The notes under the pieces are model-generated. The model worked only from the letters and a program-made list of their open reading frames with translations, made no database searches and was not told the origin of the DNA. A stretch of 64,000 nt of DNA. It comes from Maritimibacter alkaliphilus (lineage in GTDB: Bacteria; Pseudomonadota; Alphaproteobacteria; Rhodobacterales; Rhodobacteraceae). The translations under genes were made by a program, and so were the position numbers. Position 1 is the first letter of the stretch. Each line of letters opens with the position of its first letter. The stretch spans positions 1 to 64,000 of the forward strand of contig NZ_JAHVIT010000001.1 of NCBI RefSeq assembly GCF_019801605.1, in the 5' to 3' direction. Of this stretch, positions 1 through 8,738 are shown in pieces.

Positions 1-264
1 ACACAGGGCAAGATCGAACGCTGGCACCAGACCCTCAAGAACCGCATCTTGCTCGAGAACTATTACCTGCCGGGCGCTCTGGAGCAGGCGATCGGCGGCT
101 TCATCGACCGCTACAACCAGCACCGCTACCACGAGAGCCTGGGCAACCTCGCGCCCGCCGACGTCTATCTCGGCAGGGCCGAAGCTATTCTGAAAACACG
201 AAAGGAGATCAAAGCCAAAACCATCGAGAAGCGCCGCTTGCTGCATCGCCAGACCGCGGCATAG
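1..264 (+). CDS. IS3-family transposase OrfB, C-terminal fragment
   Basis: This is the 3' end of an rve-type DDE transposase; the reading frame is open from base 1, so the start lies upstream of the window. The visible 87 residues carry the typical C-terminal integrase-core pattern: KIERWHQTLKNR, with the third catalytic acid as the E of KIER, then YNQHRYHESLGN and PADVYLGR. A basic tail follows. The protein would cut and join IS ends together with OrfA. It ends at TAG 262-264 and appears intact at this end. A separate OrfA remnant of the same broad family lies at 17.8 kb. Confidence 0.85.
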   Translation, partial: TQGKIERWHQTLKNRILLENYYLPGALEQAIGGFIDRYNQHRYHESLGNLAPADVYLGRAEAILKTRKEIKAKTIEKRRLLHRQTAA

Positions 265-337
265 ACTGAAACCACAACGAGCCAGGCCCTCCGTTCTCGA
301 TCAGGCCCTCGTGTCCCAAATCATCTGACGACGGACA
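1..337 (+). mobile_element. Right part of an IS3-family insertion sequence (cut by window edge)
   Basis: The transposase C-terminus at 1-264 is followed by about 70 bases of non-coding DNA ending near 337 in GACGACGGACA. Read on the other strand this begins TGTCCGTCGTC, which is plausible as an IS3-type terminal repeat. The right boundary is inferred only from where the hydrolase-like sequence resumes; the left end lies outside the window, so the inverted repeats cannot be paired. Confidence 0.4.
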
Positions 338-352
338 AACATCACCTCTGCC

Positions 353-592
353 ATGTCGTTCATGAACATGCCGCAGCTGACCTACATCAACGAGATCTCG
401 CCCCGTCCGGCCCTGATCATCGCGGGGTCGGAAGCCCACTCCCGCTACTTCAGCGAGGACGCCTATGCGGCGGCGGCCGAGCCTAAGGAGCTGATGATCA
501 TCGAGGGGGCGGATCACGTCGATCTCTACGATCAGGTGGACATCATTCCCTTCGACCGCATTCAGGACTTCTTCGAGGGCCACCTGGCCTGA
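353..592 (+). pseudogene. C-terminal remnant of an alpha/beta hydrolase
   Basis: The 79 residues resemble the last third of alpha/beta hydrolases of the YcjY/dienelactone-hydrolase type. They show the strand SPRPALIIAGSEAHSR, the EGADHVDLYD motif that carries the catalytic His, and an FFEGHL tail. The N-terminal two thirds, with the nucleophile elbow, are missing, and an in-frame TGA stands at 326-328. The break coincides with the end of the IS3 element, so disruption by the IS is the simplest explanation. A stand-alone product would have no catalytic triad. Confidence 0.6.
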
Positions 593-1017
593 AGCAAACT
601 GCTCTCTGGAGTGGACGGGGGCACCCGTCCACTCACTTCTGGCTCGTGTGTTGTGGTACGCTGTCTGCGTGAAGCAGCGGACGTGGAGCCTGCTCGTTCA
701 TGCAGGGGTGGACCTGGGCGTCTGGCGACGGCGTCTGCCTGGCCGTATGGGAGGCAGTACAAATCCTCGAACGCCACTGATGCCGAGGGAAAGGTGCGTG
801 GTCTCTTGCTGGAACGATTGCGCCGATGGGCTGGAGACGGGTCATCTGGTGCGCGGCTCCTGGTGCCCTCCAGTCGCTCCCACAGGATCCGCAGCCGTTG
901 TTCGTCAAACCACCTGCTCGTGGTCAGGGTATTGATCCGGATCAAGGTCGTTCGACGGGCGCGCAAATACATTCCCAAATGTAGATTTGTTTTCAATCTG
1001 ACGAAGGGAATGTCAGC
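593..1017. other. 425-bp stretch without a recognisable gene
   Basis: Long open frames on both strands here are arginine-rich shadows. I see no tRNA, repeat or terminator. The last 60 bases are AT-richer and end in GAAGGGAATGTCAGC before the ATG at 1018, so the promoter and ribosome-binding site of the first RTX gene should lie here. Confidence 0.5.
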
Positions 1018-3015
1018 ATGGCTCTGCTCGATGCATATGTTCGCACGGCAACCGGAGAGTTCACGGTCAACAACAGCTCCGCCACCGTCGTTTCGACTTT
1101 CTCGGACGGGCAGAGCGTCACCACGCTCGAAAACGGGAACTGGGTCACTGTCTGGCATGATCAGGACAATAGCGGCACGATCCTTGCCCAGATCTTCAAC
1201 ACTGCCGGTCAGCCCGTCGGCGATCTCATCGAGGTGAGCGAGGAGCGCCTCAGTCCGGGAGGCGCCAGATTGTACCAAGGCGATCCTGTTGTCGCGGCCA
1301 CGGCCGACGGCGGCTTTTCCGTTGCCTGGACGACGGAAGAGTACAACGGCGGATATAACACCGGCCGCAACGTGATGACACGCGCCTTCGACGCAGATGG
1401 CAGCGCTCTCGGCGCGCCGGACGTGACCATCTTGCAGTATAATCCGTCCGGTGGCATCGCGACGAGCAGCTGGGAACAGCAGCCCAGCCTGGTGCGGCTC
1501 GCCGATACCGGGGACCTCGCCCTTGCGTACTACAACGATCTCGACATCGGGGTGACGATCCTGTCGTCCGACGGTCAGAACGTCGTGACGGCCTTCCCCG
1601 CCAATCAGGTGACCGCAGAAGGCCAGCATAGCCCGCATCTCGCCGCACTGGCCAATGGGGGCATGGTCGTCACGTGGGTCGGGGATGATGCCGAGAGCGG
1701 CACGTCACAGGGGGTCTTTGCCCGACTGTTCGCATCGGACGGTACGCCGCTCGGAGATGAGTTTGGTGTGAACGCCAGCCTCTATGCCACCCAGAACGAA
1801 CCACGTGTCGCAGCTCTGGCTGACGGCGGCTTCGTCGTCACGTGGTACGATGACTATGACGAGCACACCGATGGTTTCGTTGGCCGGATGATGGCTCGGC
1901 TCTACTCCCCAGATGGCGTCGCGCAGGGGACGGAGTTCGCGGTGGCCCCTGATCTGGCGGCCTACAGCTATGGCGGCAACGCGGATCAAGATGTGCTCGC
2001 ATTGCCCGACGGCGGCTTCCTCGTGGTCTTCACCGTCGCCGTGGACAACTATGACGCCCGCACCGATATCTTCGCATATCGCTACGCCGCTGACGGAACT
2101 GCCCTGACCGGAGCGATTCAACTCGGTCAGGTCCACGACAGCTATCAGGGCACCCCGCGCGCGACGCTGCTTGCGGACGGACAGCTTGTCGTCACATGGT
2201 ACTCCGCCGAGGCCAACGGCCGTCCGGATGGCCTGTATGCCCAGATACTTCAAATGGCCGAAGAGAATGGTACGCCCAGCGAAGCGAGTGATTTCATCGT
2301 GCTTGATGGCACAGGCTGGTCCCTGAACCTCCTGGATGGCGATGACACCGTCACCGGCGGTGCCGGAAATGATCGGCTGGATGGCGGCGCGGGGCATGAC
2401 AACCTGTCCGGTGGGTCGGGGGCGGACACGCTGATCGGAGGAACGGGCGATGACACCCTCACCGGAGGTGTCTCCACGGATGACCTGCGCGACGTGATCT
2501 ACGGCGGCGAAGGCCATGACAGCATCGACGGCGGCTATGGCAACGACGAGCTGCGCGGCGACGGCGGCAACGACACGATCGTCGGCGGCTACGGCGCCGA
2601 CACGGTCATCGGCGGGGACGGCGACGATGCGCTGACCGGTCAGACCTGGTCCGATGCGATCTTCGGCGGGGCCGGCAACGATTTCATCAACGGGGGCTTC
2701 GGCCATGACCGGGTGAATGGTGGCTCCGGGGCGGACCGGTTCTACCACCTCGGCGTCGAGGGCCACGGCTCGGACTGGATCCAGGACTTCTCGAACGCGG
2801 AGGGTGATGTGCTGATCTACGGCGGCTCCGCCGCTTCGGTTGACGATTTTCAGGTGAACTTCACCGAAACGGCCAGCGCCGGAACAGTCGGGATCGAGGA
2901 AGCCTTCGTGATCTATCGACCAACCGGGCAAATCCTCTGGGCGCTCGTCGACGGTGCCGCGCAGGACAGCATCATGATCAACATCGCAGGATCGGAGTTC
3001 GACTTGCTGGGGTAG
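1018..3015 (+). CDS. RTX (Ca2+-binding nonapeptide repeat) secreted protein
   Basis: A 665-residue acidic protein without an N-terminal signal peptide. Residues 30-420 contain several degenerate 50-60 residue units built on [A/L]xDGGFxVxW followed by xARLxxxDGxxxG, probably a beta-rich adhesive or propeller-like region. Residues 440-575 are tandem GGxGxDxLx repeats that bind Ca2+ in a parallel beta-roll. The last 90 residues are a conserved tail ending AGSEFDLLG, the expected position of a type I secretion signal. The tail is nearly the same as in the next gene (YRPTGQ[IV]LWALVDG). No HlyB/HlyD/TolC export genes are adjacent. Enzymatic function unknown; an adhesin or surface-layer role is inferred. 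Confidence 0.85.
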   Translation: MALLDAYVRTATGEFTVNNSSATVVSTFSDGQSVTTLENGNWVTVWHDQDNSGTILAQIFNTAGQPVGDLIEVSEERLSPGGARLYQGDPVVAATADGGFSVAWTTEEYNGGYNTGRNVMTRAFDADGSALGAPDVTILQYNPSGGIATSSWEQQPSLVRLADTGDLALAYYNDLDIGVTILSSDGQNVVTAFPANQVTAEGQHSPHLAALANGGMVVTWVGDDAESGTSQGVFARLFASDGTPLGDEFGVNASLYATQNEPRVAALADGGFVVTWYDDYDEHTDGFVGRMMARLYSPDGVAQGTEFAVAPDLAAYSYGGNADQDVLALPDGGFLVVFTVAVDNYDARTDIFAYRYAADGTALTGAIQLGQVHDSYQGTPRATLLADGQLVVTWYSAEANGRPDGLYAQILQMAEENGTPSEASDFIVLDGTGWSLNLLDGDDTVTGGAGNDRLDGGAGHDNLSGGSGADTLIGGTGDDTLTGGVSTDDLRDVIYGGEGHDSIDGGYGNDELRGDGGNDTIVGGYGADTVIGGDGDDALTGQTWSDAIFGGAGNDFINGGFGHDRVNGGSGADRFYHLGVEGHGSDWIQDFSNAEGDVLIYGGSAASVDDFQVNFTETASAGTVGIEEAFVIYRPTGQILWALVDGAAQDSIMINIAGSEFDLLG

Positions 3016-3283
3016 GTCAGACAATCCGGTTGGGCCATGGAGGCCTTGTCGAACGGGTTCGTCCAATCGACAACGCAGCCCGGGACCGGCTGGGCGAGGG
3101 GCCGACCGGAGCGACCTGACAGAGGCACCGCACCGCACCGCCCCGCTGCTCTGCGCGCCGTGTCCCGCTGCCTGTCTATGACATCCTGACCCGGATGAGG
3201 CAGATCATGTCCGAGCCAGCCGCGCCCCGGTATGCTGCCCTTCGATGATTATGAGTGACCGGTGTGTGCAGTAGGAGGCAGGT

Positions 3284-5311
3284 ATGTCAGGTTCAATCAA
3301 AGGGTGGAGCTTCGTCTACATCGCAAGCGGTCCGGCCACGGGCCGCCATTGGGCCGGCCCGGCGCGGCTGACCTTCGAGGGTGGCACCGGCGCACCCGAG
3401 TTGATCATCGGCGACGACACCGTGACCCTTGCGCAAGCCGGGGCGCAAATCACCTACAGCAGTATCGGTGTCTACGACCGACCCACCGCCACCACGTCGC
3501 AGGACAGCCTGACGCTCGAAGGGCGTGAGGCTGATGTGATCGCCCTGCGCTGGGGGGAGGCGTTCAGCCAACTGACCTATCTGCTACGCCATTGGACTGC
3601 CCCGGGCGAGAGCCCCTATACGGGCGTGGCGCAAAACTATTTCTACCTGGACGGCGATTTGATCGAGGAGAGCGATCTGGCCGACTTTCCGGCCAACGAG
3701 ATGCAGGGCCTCATCGACATCAGCCAGATCGTTCCCTCCGACCGTTTCGTGCCCGGCACCACGATCGCGCTTGAAAGCCTCGCAGGTTACCTTGACGCCG
3801 ATTTGGTGCCCGTTGCGACGGAGGGCAATGATCTTGCGCAATTGGTGCCCCTGATGGCGCCCTTCGATGCCCTTGGCGGAGATGACACCGTCATCGGCAG
3901 TGCTTCGGACGACAGTGCCGCAGGTGGAGCCGGCAACGACAGCCTTGCCGGACTCGACGGGAATGACACGCTCTCGGGCGGCATCGGTGATGACAGCCTT
4001 CTCGGCGACACCGGCGACGACAGTCTCAGCGGCGGCGATGGCGACGACCTGTTGAGCGGCGGGGCAGGCAATGACGTCCTGTCCGAGCTCGGCTCTCAGC
4101 TGGGGCAAATCCTGCCCGCGTCGGGGAATGACACCCTGCTCGGCGGGGACGGCGACGATGTGATCAGCCTTGGCACCGGGTCCGACAGCGTGGACGGTGA
4201 GGCCGGGAATGACACGATATCGGTCGACTCCGACGGCGACGGCGGCACGACGGATGACCATACGCTGCGGGGCGGCGACGGCGACGACCAGTTCTTGCTT
4301 AACAGGGGTGGTGGCGTGGCCATGGGAGGCGCCGGGAACGATCACTTCACCTTGGATGGCGGCACCTACCGGATCGACGGCGGCGAGGGTATGGACACGT
4401 TGCGCGCGGCGCAGGCCGATCTCTCCGTCAGCCCGCTTGAGGGAGATGTCGCGATCGAGGGCATCGAGCACCTCGAGGGGTTCCGCACGGTCAGCAACCA
4501 ACTGACCGGTGATCCCAATGCAAACGCGATCACCGGCGGCAACAATTCGGATACGCTGATCGGAAACGACGGCGATGATACGCTGGGCGGAGCCGGCGGC
4601 AGGGACAGCATGCTGGGCGGGGCGGGAGACGACCGGATGGACGGCGGCATCTCGAGTGACACCCTGCGTGGTGGCGACGGAGCGGATCATCTCGAAGGCA
4701 GCTATCAGGCCGACGTTCTGGACGGCGGCGCGGGCAACGACGCGATCTATGGCGGGCTCGCAACCGGGGTGCCGCACCCGGATCTTTCCGATACGGTCTA
4801 CGCCGGTGCGGGGAATGATTTCATCTACGCGGGTTACGGCAACGATCTCGTCTATGGCGGCGAGGACCACGACACGCTTGATGGTCATGACGGTGCCGAC
4901 ACGTTGATCGGGGAGGCTGGCGATGACGTGATCTCAGGCGGCGCGCTTGGGGATGTTCTTGTCGGCGGCGCAGGCGATGACTTCCTGAACGGTGGCTTCG
5001 GCCACGACAGGCTGCACGGTGGCGCAGGGGCGGACCGGTTCTTCCACGCGGGCGAGCCCGGCGACGGCACCGACTGGGTGCAGGACTACGATGCCGACGC
5101 CGACGACACTCTTGTGCTGGCCCCAACAGCAGTGCTCTCCGACTACCAGGTAAACTTCGCCGAGACCCCCGGGGCCGGTCAGGCCGACGTAGCCGAAGCC
5201 TTCGTCATCTACCGCCCGACGGGGCAGGTCCTCTGGGCCCTGGTGGATGGTGGCGCGCAGGACAGGATCATGCTCACTATCGCAGGAACTGAATTCGACC
5301 TGCTCGCTTGA
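3284..5311 (+). CDS. RTX (Ca2+-binding nonapeptide repeat) secreted protein, paralogous tail
   Basis: A 675-residue protein preceded by AGGAGGCAGGT, a good ribosome-binding site for the ATG at 3284. The N-terminal 190 residues are unlike those of the upstream RTX gene and I do not recognise them. From about residue 195 to 585 there are many GGxGxDxLx repeats in two blocks, separated by a spacer around 330-400 that lacks the motif. The C-terminal 90 residues match the tail of the upstream protein (YQVNF.ET...EAFVIYRPTGQVLWALVDGG...IAGTEFDLLA), consistent with one shared type I exporter. The two genes are about 270 bp apart in the same orientation. Function unknown beyond Ca2+-dependent folding after export. 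Confidence 0.85.
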   Translation: MSGSIKGWSFVYIASGPATGRHWAGPARLTFEGGTGAPELIIGDDTVTLAQAGAQITYSSIGVYDRPTATTSQDSLTLEGREADVIALRWGEAFSQLTYLLRHWTAPGESPYTGVAQNYFYLDGDLIEESDLADFPANEMQGLIDISQIVPSDRFVPGTTIALESLAGYLDADLVPVATEGNDLAQLVPLMAPFDALGGDDTVIGSASDDSAAGGAGNDSLAGLDGNDTLSGGIGDDSLLGDTGDDSLSGGDGDDLLSGGAGNDVLSELGSQLGQILPASGNDTLLGGDGDDVISLGTGSDSVDGEAGNDTISVDSDGDGGTTDDHTLRGGDGDDQFLLNRGGGVAMGGAGNDHFTLDGGTYRIDGGEGMDTLRAAQADLSVSPLEGDVAIEGIEHLEGFRTVSNQLTGDPNANAITGGNNSDTLIGNDGDDTLGGAGGRDSMLGGAGDDRMDGGISSDTLRGGDGADHLEGSYQADVLDGGAGNDAIYGGLATGVPHPDLSDTVYAGAGNDFIYAGYGNDLVYGGEDHDTLDGHDGADTLIGEAGDDVISGGALGDVLVGGAGDDFLNGGFGHDRLHGGAGADRFFHAGEPGDGTDWVQDYDADADDTLVLAPTAVLSDYQVNFAETPGAGQADVAEAFVIYRPTGQVLWALVDGGAQDRIMLTIAGTEFDLLA

Positions 5312-5344
5312 TTGTGTCACCCGCTTCAATTGACGTCCCCCCCG

Positions 5345-5842
5345 TCACTCGCCGGTCTTCGCCCCCGCGAAGCTCGACTGGACCTCGATATGGCGGTGCG
5401 GGTGTCGGTCGTCGCCATGGTCGTGGACATGGGTCGCGTGGCTCTCGGCCACGGGCACGAGGGAGAGCGCGCCATGTGCCACGCCGCGTTCGAGGAACAG
5501 CGCCTCTGCCGTGGAGCTGATCTCGCCCAGCCGGCCGCGCAGGACTTCGATTTCCAGCGCGGTCGAGTGGTCCAGCGGCACGGAGAGCGCCGCCACATGG
5601 CGGTCGTGGGCGTCGAGCCGGCGTTGCGCCAGCCGTGCGCCGAGGTTCCGGGTGGTCTGGTCGACGGTATAGGACACGACGCCGAGGCAGGGGGCCTCCG
5701 ACGGGCCGTCGGGGCGTTGCAGCATGGCGCGGCGTACGAGGTCGCGGATCGCCTCGGACCGGTTCTGCGCGCCGCTGTCCTCCATGTAGTGATCGAGGGC
5801 GCCGGCGATGTCATCCGACAGGGTGATCGTGATGCGCTTCAT
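5345..5842 (-). CDS. nikR: NikR-family ribbon-helix-helix regulator lacking the canonical nickel ligands
   Basis: 165 residues. The ATG at 5842 (MKRITITLSDD) was chosen because it gives the NikR N-terminus. The DNA-binding half matches E. coli NikR closely: R3, T5 and T7 on the beta-strand that reads the operator, then NRSEAIRDLVRRA, including E30 and D34. The C-terminal ACT-like half aligns without gaps to E. coli NikR residues 65-98, but the four square-planar Ni ligands H76, H87, H89 and C95 are L, S, P and A. H79, a new H82 and H92 are present. A longer than usual C-terminal tail is His-rich (HATHVHDHGDD, HPHRH). It is divergent from nikKMLQO with a perfect operator between them, so a metal-responsive repressor role is likely, but by a different metal site. 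Confidence 0.85.
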   Translation of the reverse strand: MKRITITLSDDIAGALDHYMEDSGAQNRSEAIRDLVRRAMLQRPDGPSEAPCLGVVSYTVDQTTRNLGARLAQRRLDAHDRHVAALSVPLDHSTALEIEVLRGRLGEISSTAEALFLERGVAHGALSLVPVAESHATHVHDHGDDRHPHRHIEVQSSFAGAKTGE

Positions 5843-6022
5843 GAACGCCTCCTTTCCGGGCATGGACCGAGAGTTACCGGCGCGACGGTGGAATTCAATC
5901 CCGAGTTTGGCCGGCGGACGGTCCGTGGATGGTGCAGGTTTGGTCCGTGGATGGGCGCGTGCCACGCGAGGGCCGTCAGGCCGGGACCAGATCTGCAAAT
6001 CCGAATTGCAGCGACGGCGCTC

Positions 6023-6050
6023 GTATGATTTTTTCCGAAATGAATCATAC
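6023..6050. promoter_or_regulatory. NikR operator, perfect GTATGA-N16-TCATAC
   Basis: GTATGA at 6023-6028 and TCATAC at 6045-6050 are separated by exactly 16 bases. This is the established E. coli NikR operator pattern without mismatch. It lies 22 bp upstream of the nikK start and about 180 bp upstream of the divergent nikR start. It should repress nikKMLQO and possibly nikR when the regulator is metal-loaded. Confidence 0.9.
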
Positions 6051-6072
6051 TGCCGCTGAAGAGGTCCCCCCG

Positions 6073-6840
6073 ATGCCACCTGTCGCCCGCGCCCTTGCCG
6101 CCTGCACGCTCATCTGCGCCGTCGCGGGACCGGCCCGCGCGCATTTTCAGGAGATCATCCCCTCGGCCGACGTGCTGCCCGACGGGGGCGAGGTGACGCT
6201 GGACCTCGTCTTCACCCATCCCTTCGAGGGCGGGCCTGTCATGACCATGGCGCGGCCGGTGGCCGTGGGGGTGTTGCAGAACGGCGAGAGGACGGACCTG
6301 CTGGGCGATCTCGTGGAGGCGCCGCAGGACGGGGCCATGGCCTACAGGCTCACCCATGGGCTGGAGGCCCCGGGGGCTGCGCTCTTCTACATCGAGCCTG
6401 CGCCCTACTGGGAGCCCGCGGAGGGGAAGTACATCGTGCATTACGCCAAGGTGGTGGTGGACAGCTACGCCTCGGGCGAGGGCTGGGACGCCAGCCTGGG
6501 CTTCCCGGTCGAGATCGTGCCGCTGAGCCGGCCCACCGGGCTCTGGACCGGGAACCTCTTCACCGGCGTGGTGACCAAGGGCGGTGCGCCGGTGCCCTTC
6601 GCCGAGGTCGAGGTGGAGTTCATCAACGACCACGGCATCACCGCCCCGAGCGACGCCTACATCACGCAGGTGGTCAAGGCCGATGCCAATGGCACCTTCT
6701 CCTATGCCATGCCGGTCTCCGGCTGGTGGGGTTTTGCCGCGCTGATCGAAGGCGACGCGCCCATGACCTCGCCCAATGGCGAGGCGGTGCCGGTCGAGGA
6801 GGGCGCGCTGATCTGGGTCAACGCGAAGCCGGTGCAGTAG
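6073..6840 (+). CDS. nikK: NikK, periplasmic DUF4198 component of the nickel ECF-type transporter
   Basis: 255 residues. The ATG at 6073 was preferred over upstream in-frame codons because it gives a clean signal peptide ending GPARA at residue 23, has GAAGAGG about 9 bases upstream, and lies downstream of the NikR operator. The mature protein starts with His (HFQEI), followed by the DUF4198 beta-sandwich pattern (DLVFTHPFEG, FIEPAPYWEPAEG, carboxypeptidase-regulatory-like fold at the C-terminus). NikK is an accessory of NikKMLQO nickel transporters (Rodionov and colleagues' comparative genomics) and is thought to bind or hand over Ni2+ in the periplasm. First gene of the operon; one base separates it from nikM. 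Confidence 0.85.
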   Translation: MPPVARALAACTLICAVAGPARAHFQEIIPSADVLPDGGEVTLDLVFTHPFEGGPVMTMARPVAVGVLQNGERTDLLGDLVEAPQDGAMAYRLTHGLEAPGAALFYIEPAPYWEPAEGKYIVHYAKVVVDSYASGEGWDASLGFPVEIVPLSRPTGLWTGNLFTGVVTKGGAPVPFAEVEVEFINDHGITAPSDAYITQVVKADANGTFSYAMPVSGWWGFAALIEGDAPMTSPNGEAVPVEEGALIWVNAKPVQ

Positions 6841-6841
6841 C

Positions 6842-7474
6842 ATGGCCCATATCCCCGATGGTCTCCTCTCGCTGCCGGTGCTGATCGGCGGCAGCACGCT
6901 GGCCGCGGCCGGTGTTGCGGCCGGGCTGCGCCGGCTGGACGACCGGGCGATCCCGCGGGTGGCGATCCTCTCGGCGGCCTTCTTCACCGCCTCGCTGGTG
7001 TCGGTGCCGGTGGGCCCCTCCAGCGTGCACGTGCTGCTGTCGACGCTGATGGCGCTGATGCTGGGGCCGGGGGTCTTCCCGGCGGTGCTGGTGGCGCTGA
7101 TCCTGCAATCGGTGATGTTCGGCTTTGGCGGTCTGACGACGCTGGGGGTGAACACGCTCAACATCGCCCTGCCGGGCTACCTCGTGGCGCTGCTGATCGG
7201 GGGCGCGGTGCGCGGCGCCCGCAGGCCGGCGACGGCGGGGGTGATCGGGGGCATCGGGGCGGCGGTGGCCGTCTTCGGGACCGGGGCCATGGTGGCGCTG
7301 GCGCTCTGGCTGTCGTCCTCGGCCTATGTCCCGGCGGCGCGGATCCTGCTGGTGACCTACCTGCCGCTGGCGGCGGGCGAGGCGCTGATCTGTGGCATGG
7401 TGCTGACCTTCCTCGCCCGCGCCGCGCCGGAACTCCTGCTGCCGCGGCTTGCGGCAGGGGAGCCGGTCGCATGA
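6842..7474 (+). CDS. nikM: NikM, substrate-specificity membrane component (S-component) of nickel ECF transporter
   Basis: 210 residues with about six hydrophobic segments. It has the CbiM/NikM N-terminus M-A-H-IPDG, and a conserved second-region His in PSSVHVLLS near residue 66. In characterised NikM proteins the N-terminal amine, His2 and a His near position 67 form the Ni2+ site. Here an Ala follows the initiator Met; removal of Met by methionine aminopeptidase would place His second and restore the site (inference). It starts one base after the nikK stop and overlaps nikL by 4 nt, so the genes are translationally coupled. Confidence 0.88.
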   Translation: MAHIPDGLLSLPVLIGGSTLAAAGVAAGLRRLDDRAIPRVAILSAAFFTASLVSVPVGPSSVHVLLSTLMALMLGPGVFPAVLVALILQSVMFGFGGLTTLGVNTLNIALPGYLVALLIGGAVRGARRPATAGVIGGIGAAVAVFGTGAMVALALWLSSSAYVPAARILLVTYLPLAAGEALICGMVLTFLARAAPELLLPRLAAGEPVA

Positions 7475-8031
7475 GGCGCCTGCTGACGGCGCTCCTGCTG
7501 GTGCTGGGCCTTGCGGGCCCGGTGCTGGCGCACAGCCTGCGGGTCTTCGCCACCGTCGAGGGGGCGGAGGTCACGGGCTACGGCTTCTTCGTCGGCGGCG
7601 GGCGCCCGCAGGCGGTGACCTGGACCGCCACCATGGCCGGGCGCGACATCGCGCAGGGCCAGACCGACAGCGAGGGGGGCTTTGCCTTCCCCGTGCCTGT
7701 GCCGGTCGAGGGCACGGTCACCGTCACGATCAACTCCGGCGAGGGGCATATCGCCTCGCGCGCCCTCGGGCCGGAGCGGTTCGGCGCGGCGGCACCGCCG
7801 TTGCAGGCCGAGGCCGCGCCTGAGCCCGCGGGCGCTTCGCCCACAGCCGAGGTCACGCCTGAAATGATCCGGACAATGACCCGGACCGCCGTCGCCCAAG
7901 AGGTTGCGCCGCTGCTGGAGCGGATCGAGGAGATGGATGCGCGGATGCGCCTGACCGATGTCATCTCGGGGCTGTGCCTGATCTTCGGCATCGCGGGGAT
8001 CGCCCTCTGGGCCCGGGGGCGGCGGCCGTGA
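7471..8031 (+). CDS. nikL: NikL, periplasmic/membrane accessory of nickel ECF transporter
   Basis: 186 residues. A signal peptide ends in GPVLA at residue 20, so the mature chain would begin with His (HSLRVF). A soluble beta-rich domain with an invariant-looking GYGFFVGGGRP stretch follows, then a linker. A C-terminal transmembrane helix (residues 165-182) is followed by ARGRRP. This layout fits NikL, which replaces NikN in NikKMLQO systems. It overlaps nikM (ATGA) and nikQ (GTGA). Confidence 0.8.
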   Translation: MRRLLTALLLVLGLAGPVLAHSLRVFATVEGAEVTGYGFFVGGGRPQAVTWTATMAGRDIAQGQTDSEGGFAFPVPVPVEGTVTVTINSGEGHIASRALGPERFGAAAPPLQAEAAPEPAGASPTAEVTPEMIRTMTRTAVAQEVAPLLERIEEMDARMRLTDVISGLCLIFGIAGIALWARGRRP

Positions 8032-8738
8032 TCCTGCCTGCCGATCTGCGCCTGCGCCTCGTGGCGGTGCTCGGCGTGCTGATCCTCCTGTCCTCGCTGA
8101 CCCATCCGGGGGCAGGGCTGGTCTGGCTCTGCGCGGCGGCCCTGCTGGTGCTGGCCGATCCCGCGCCCTTTCCATGGCGCAGGCTTCTGCATCTGGAGGC
8201 CTTCCTCGTGCTGCTGCTGATCACGCTGCCGCTGACCATGCCCGGCACGCCCGTGCTGGAGCTCTGGGGGCTGAGCGCCAGCCACGAGGGCCTTGCGCGG
8301 GCGCTGCTGGTGGCGGCGAAGGTGACCGCGGCGATGCTGGTGCTGACCGTGGCCTTCGCCCGGGTGGAGCCGGTGCGTCTGGGGCAGGCGCTGCGCGGCC
8401 TGCGCTGTCCCGAGAGCCTCGTGCGGCTGCTGCTCGGGGTGGTGCGGTATCTCGGCCTGATCCGGTCCGAGGCGGCGCGCCTTCAGGAGGCGATGCGGAT
8501 GCGGTCCTTCGCACCGCGCTCGACGCTGCACACGTGGCGCAGCTATGGCAACCTGATCGGCATGGTCCTGCTGCGCGCCATGGCCCGTGCCGACAGGGTA
8601 GAGGAGGCGATGCGCCTGCGCGGCTATTCCGGCCGCGTGCCCGTCACCGACCTGCCGCCGGTGCCGCGCGGGGACTGGCTCCGGGGGGCGCTGATCCTCG
8701 GCGCGGCGCTCTGCCTTCTGATATGGGACCTGTCATGA
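8028..8738 (+). CDS. nikQ: NikQ, transmembrane T-component of nickel ECF transporter
   Basis: 236 residues if it starts at GTG 8028, which forms a GTGA overlap with the nikL stop like the other junctions in this operon. The protein has several N-terminal hydrophobic helices and the two CbiQ-family coupling motifs: ARADRVEEAMRLRGY near the C-terminus and an upstream EAMRMRSF. These Ala-Arg-Gly-type helices contact the ATPase. It connects NikM to NikO in the inner membrane. Confidence 0.85.
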   Translation: MILPADLRLRLVAVLGVLILLSSLTHPGAGLVWLCAAALLVLADPAPFPWRRLLHLEAFLVLLLITLPLTMPGTPVLELWGLSASHEGLARALLVAAKVTAAMLVLTVAFARVEPVRLGQALRGLRCPESLVRLLLGVVRYLGLIRSEAARLQEAMRMRSFAPRSTLHTWRSYGNLIGMVLLRAMARADRVEEAMRLRGYSGRVPVTDLPPVPRGDWLRGALILGAALCLLIWDLS

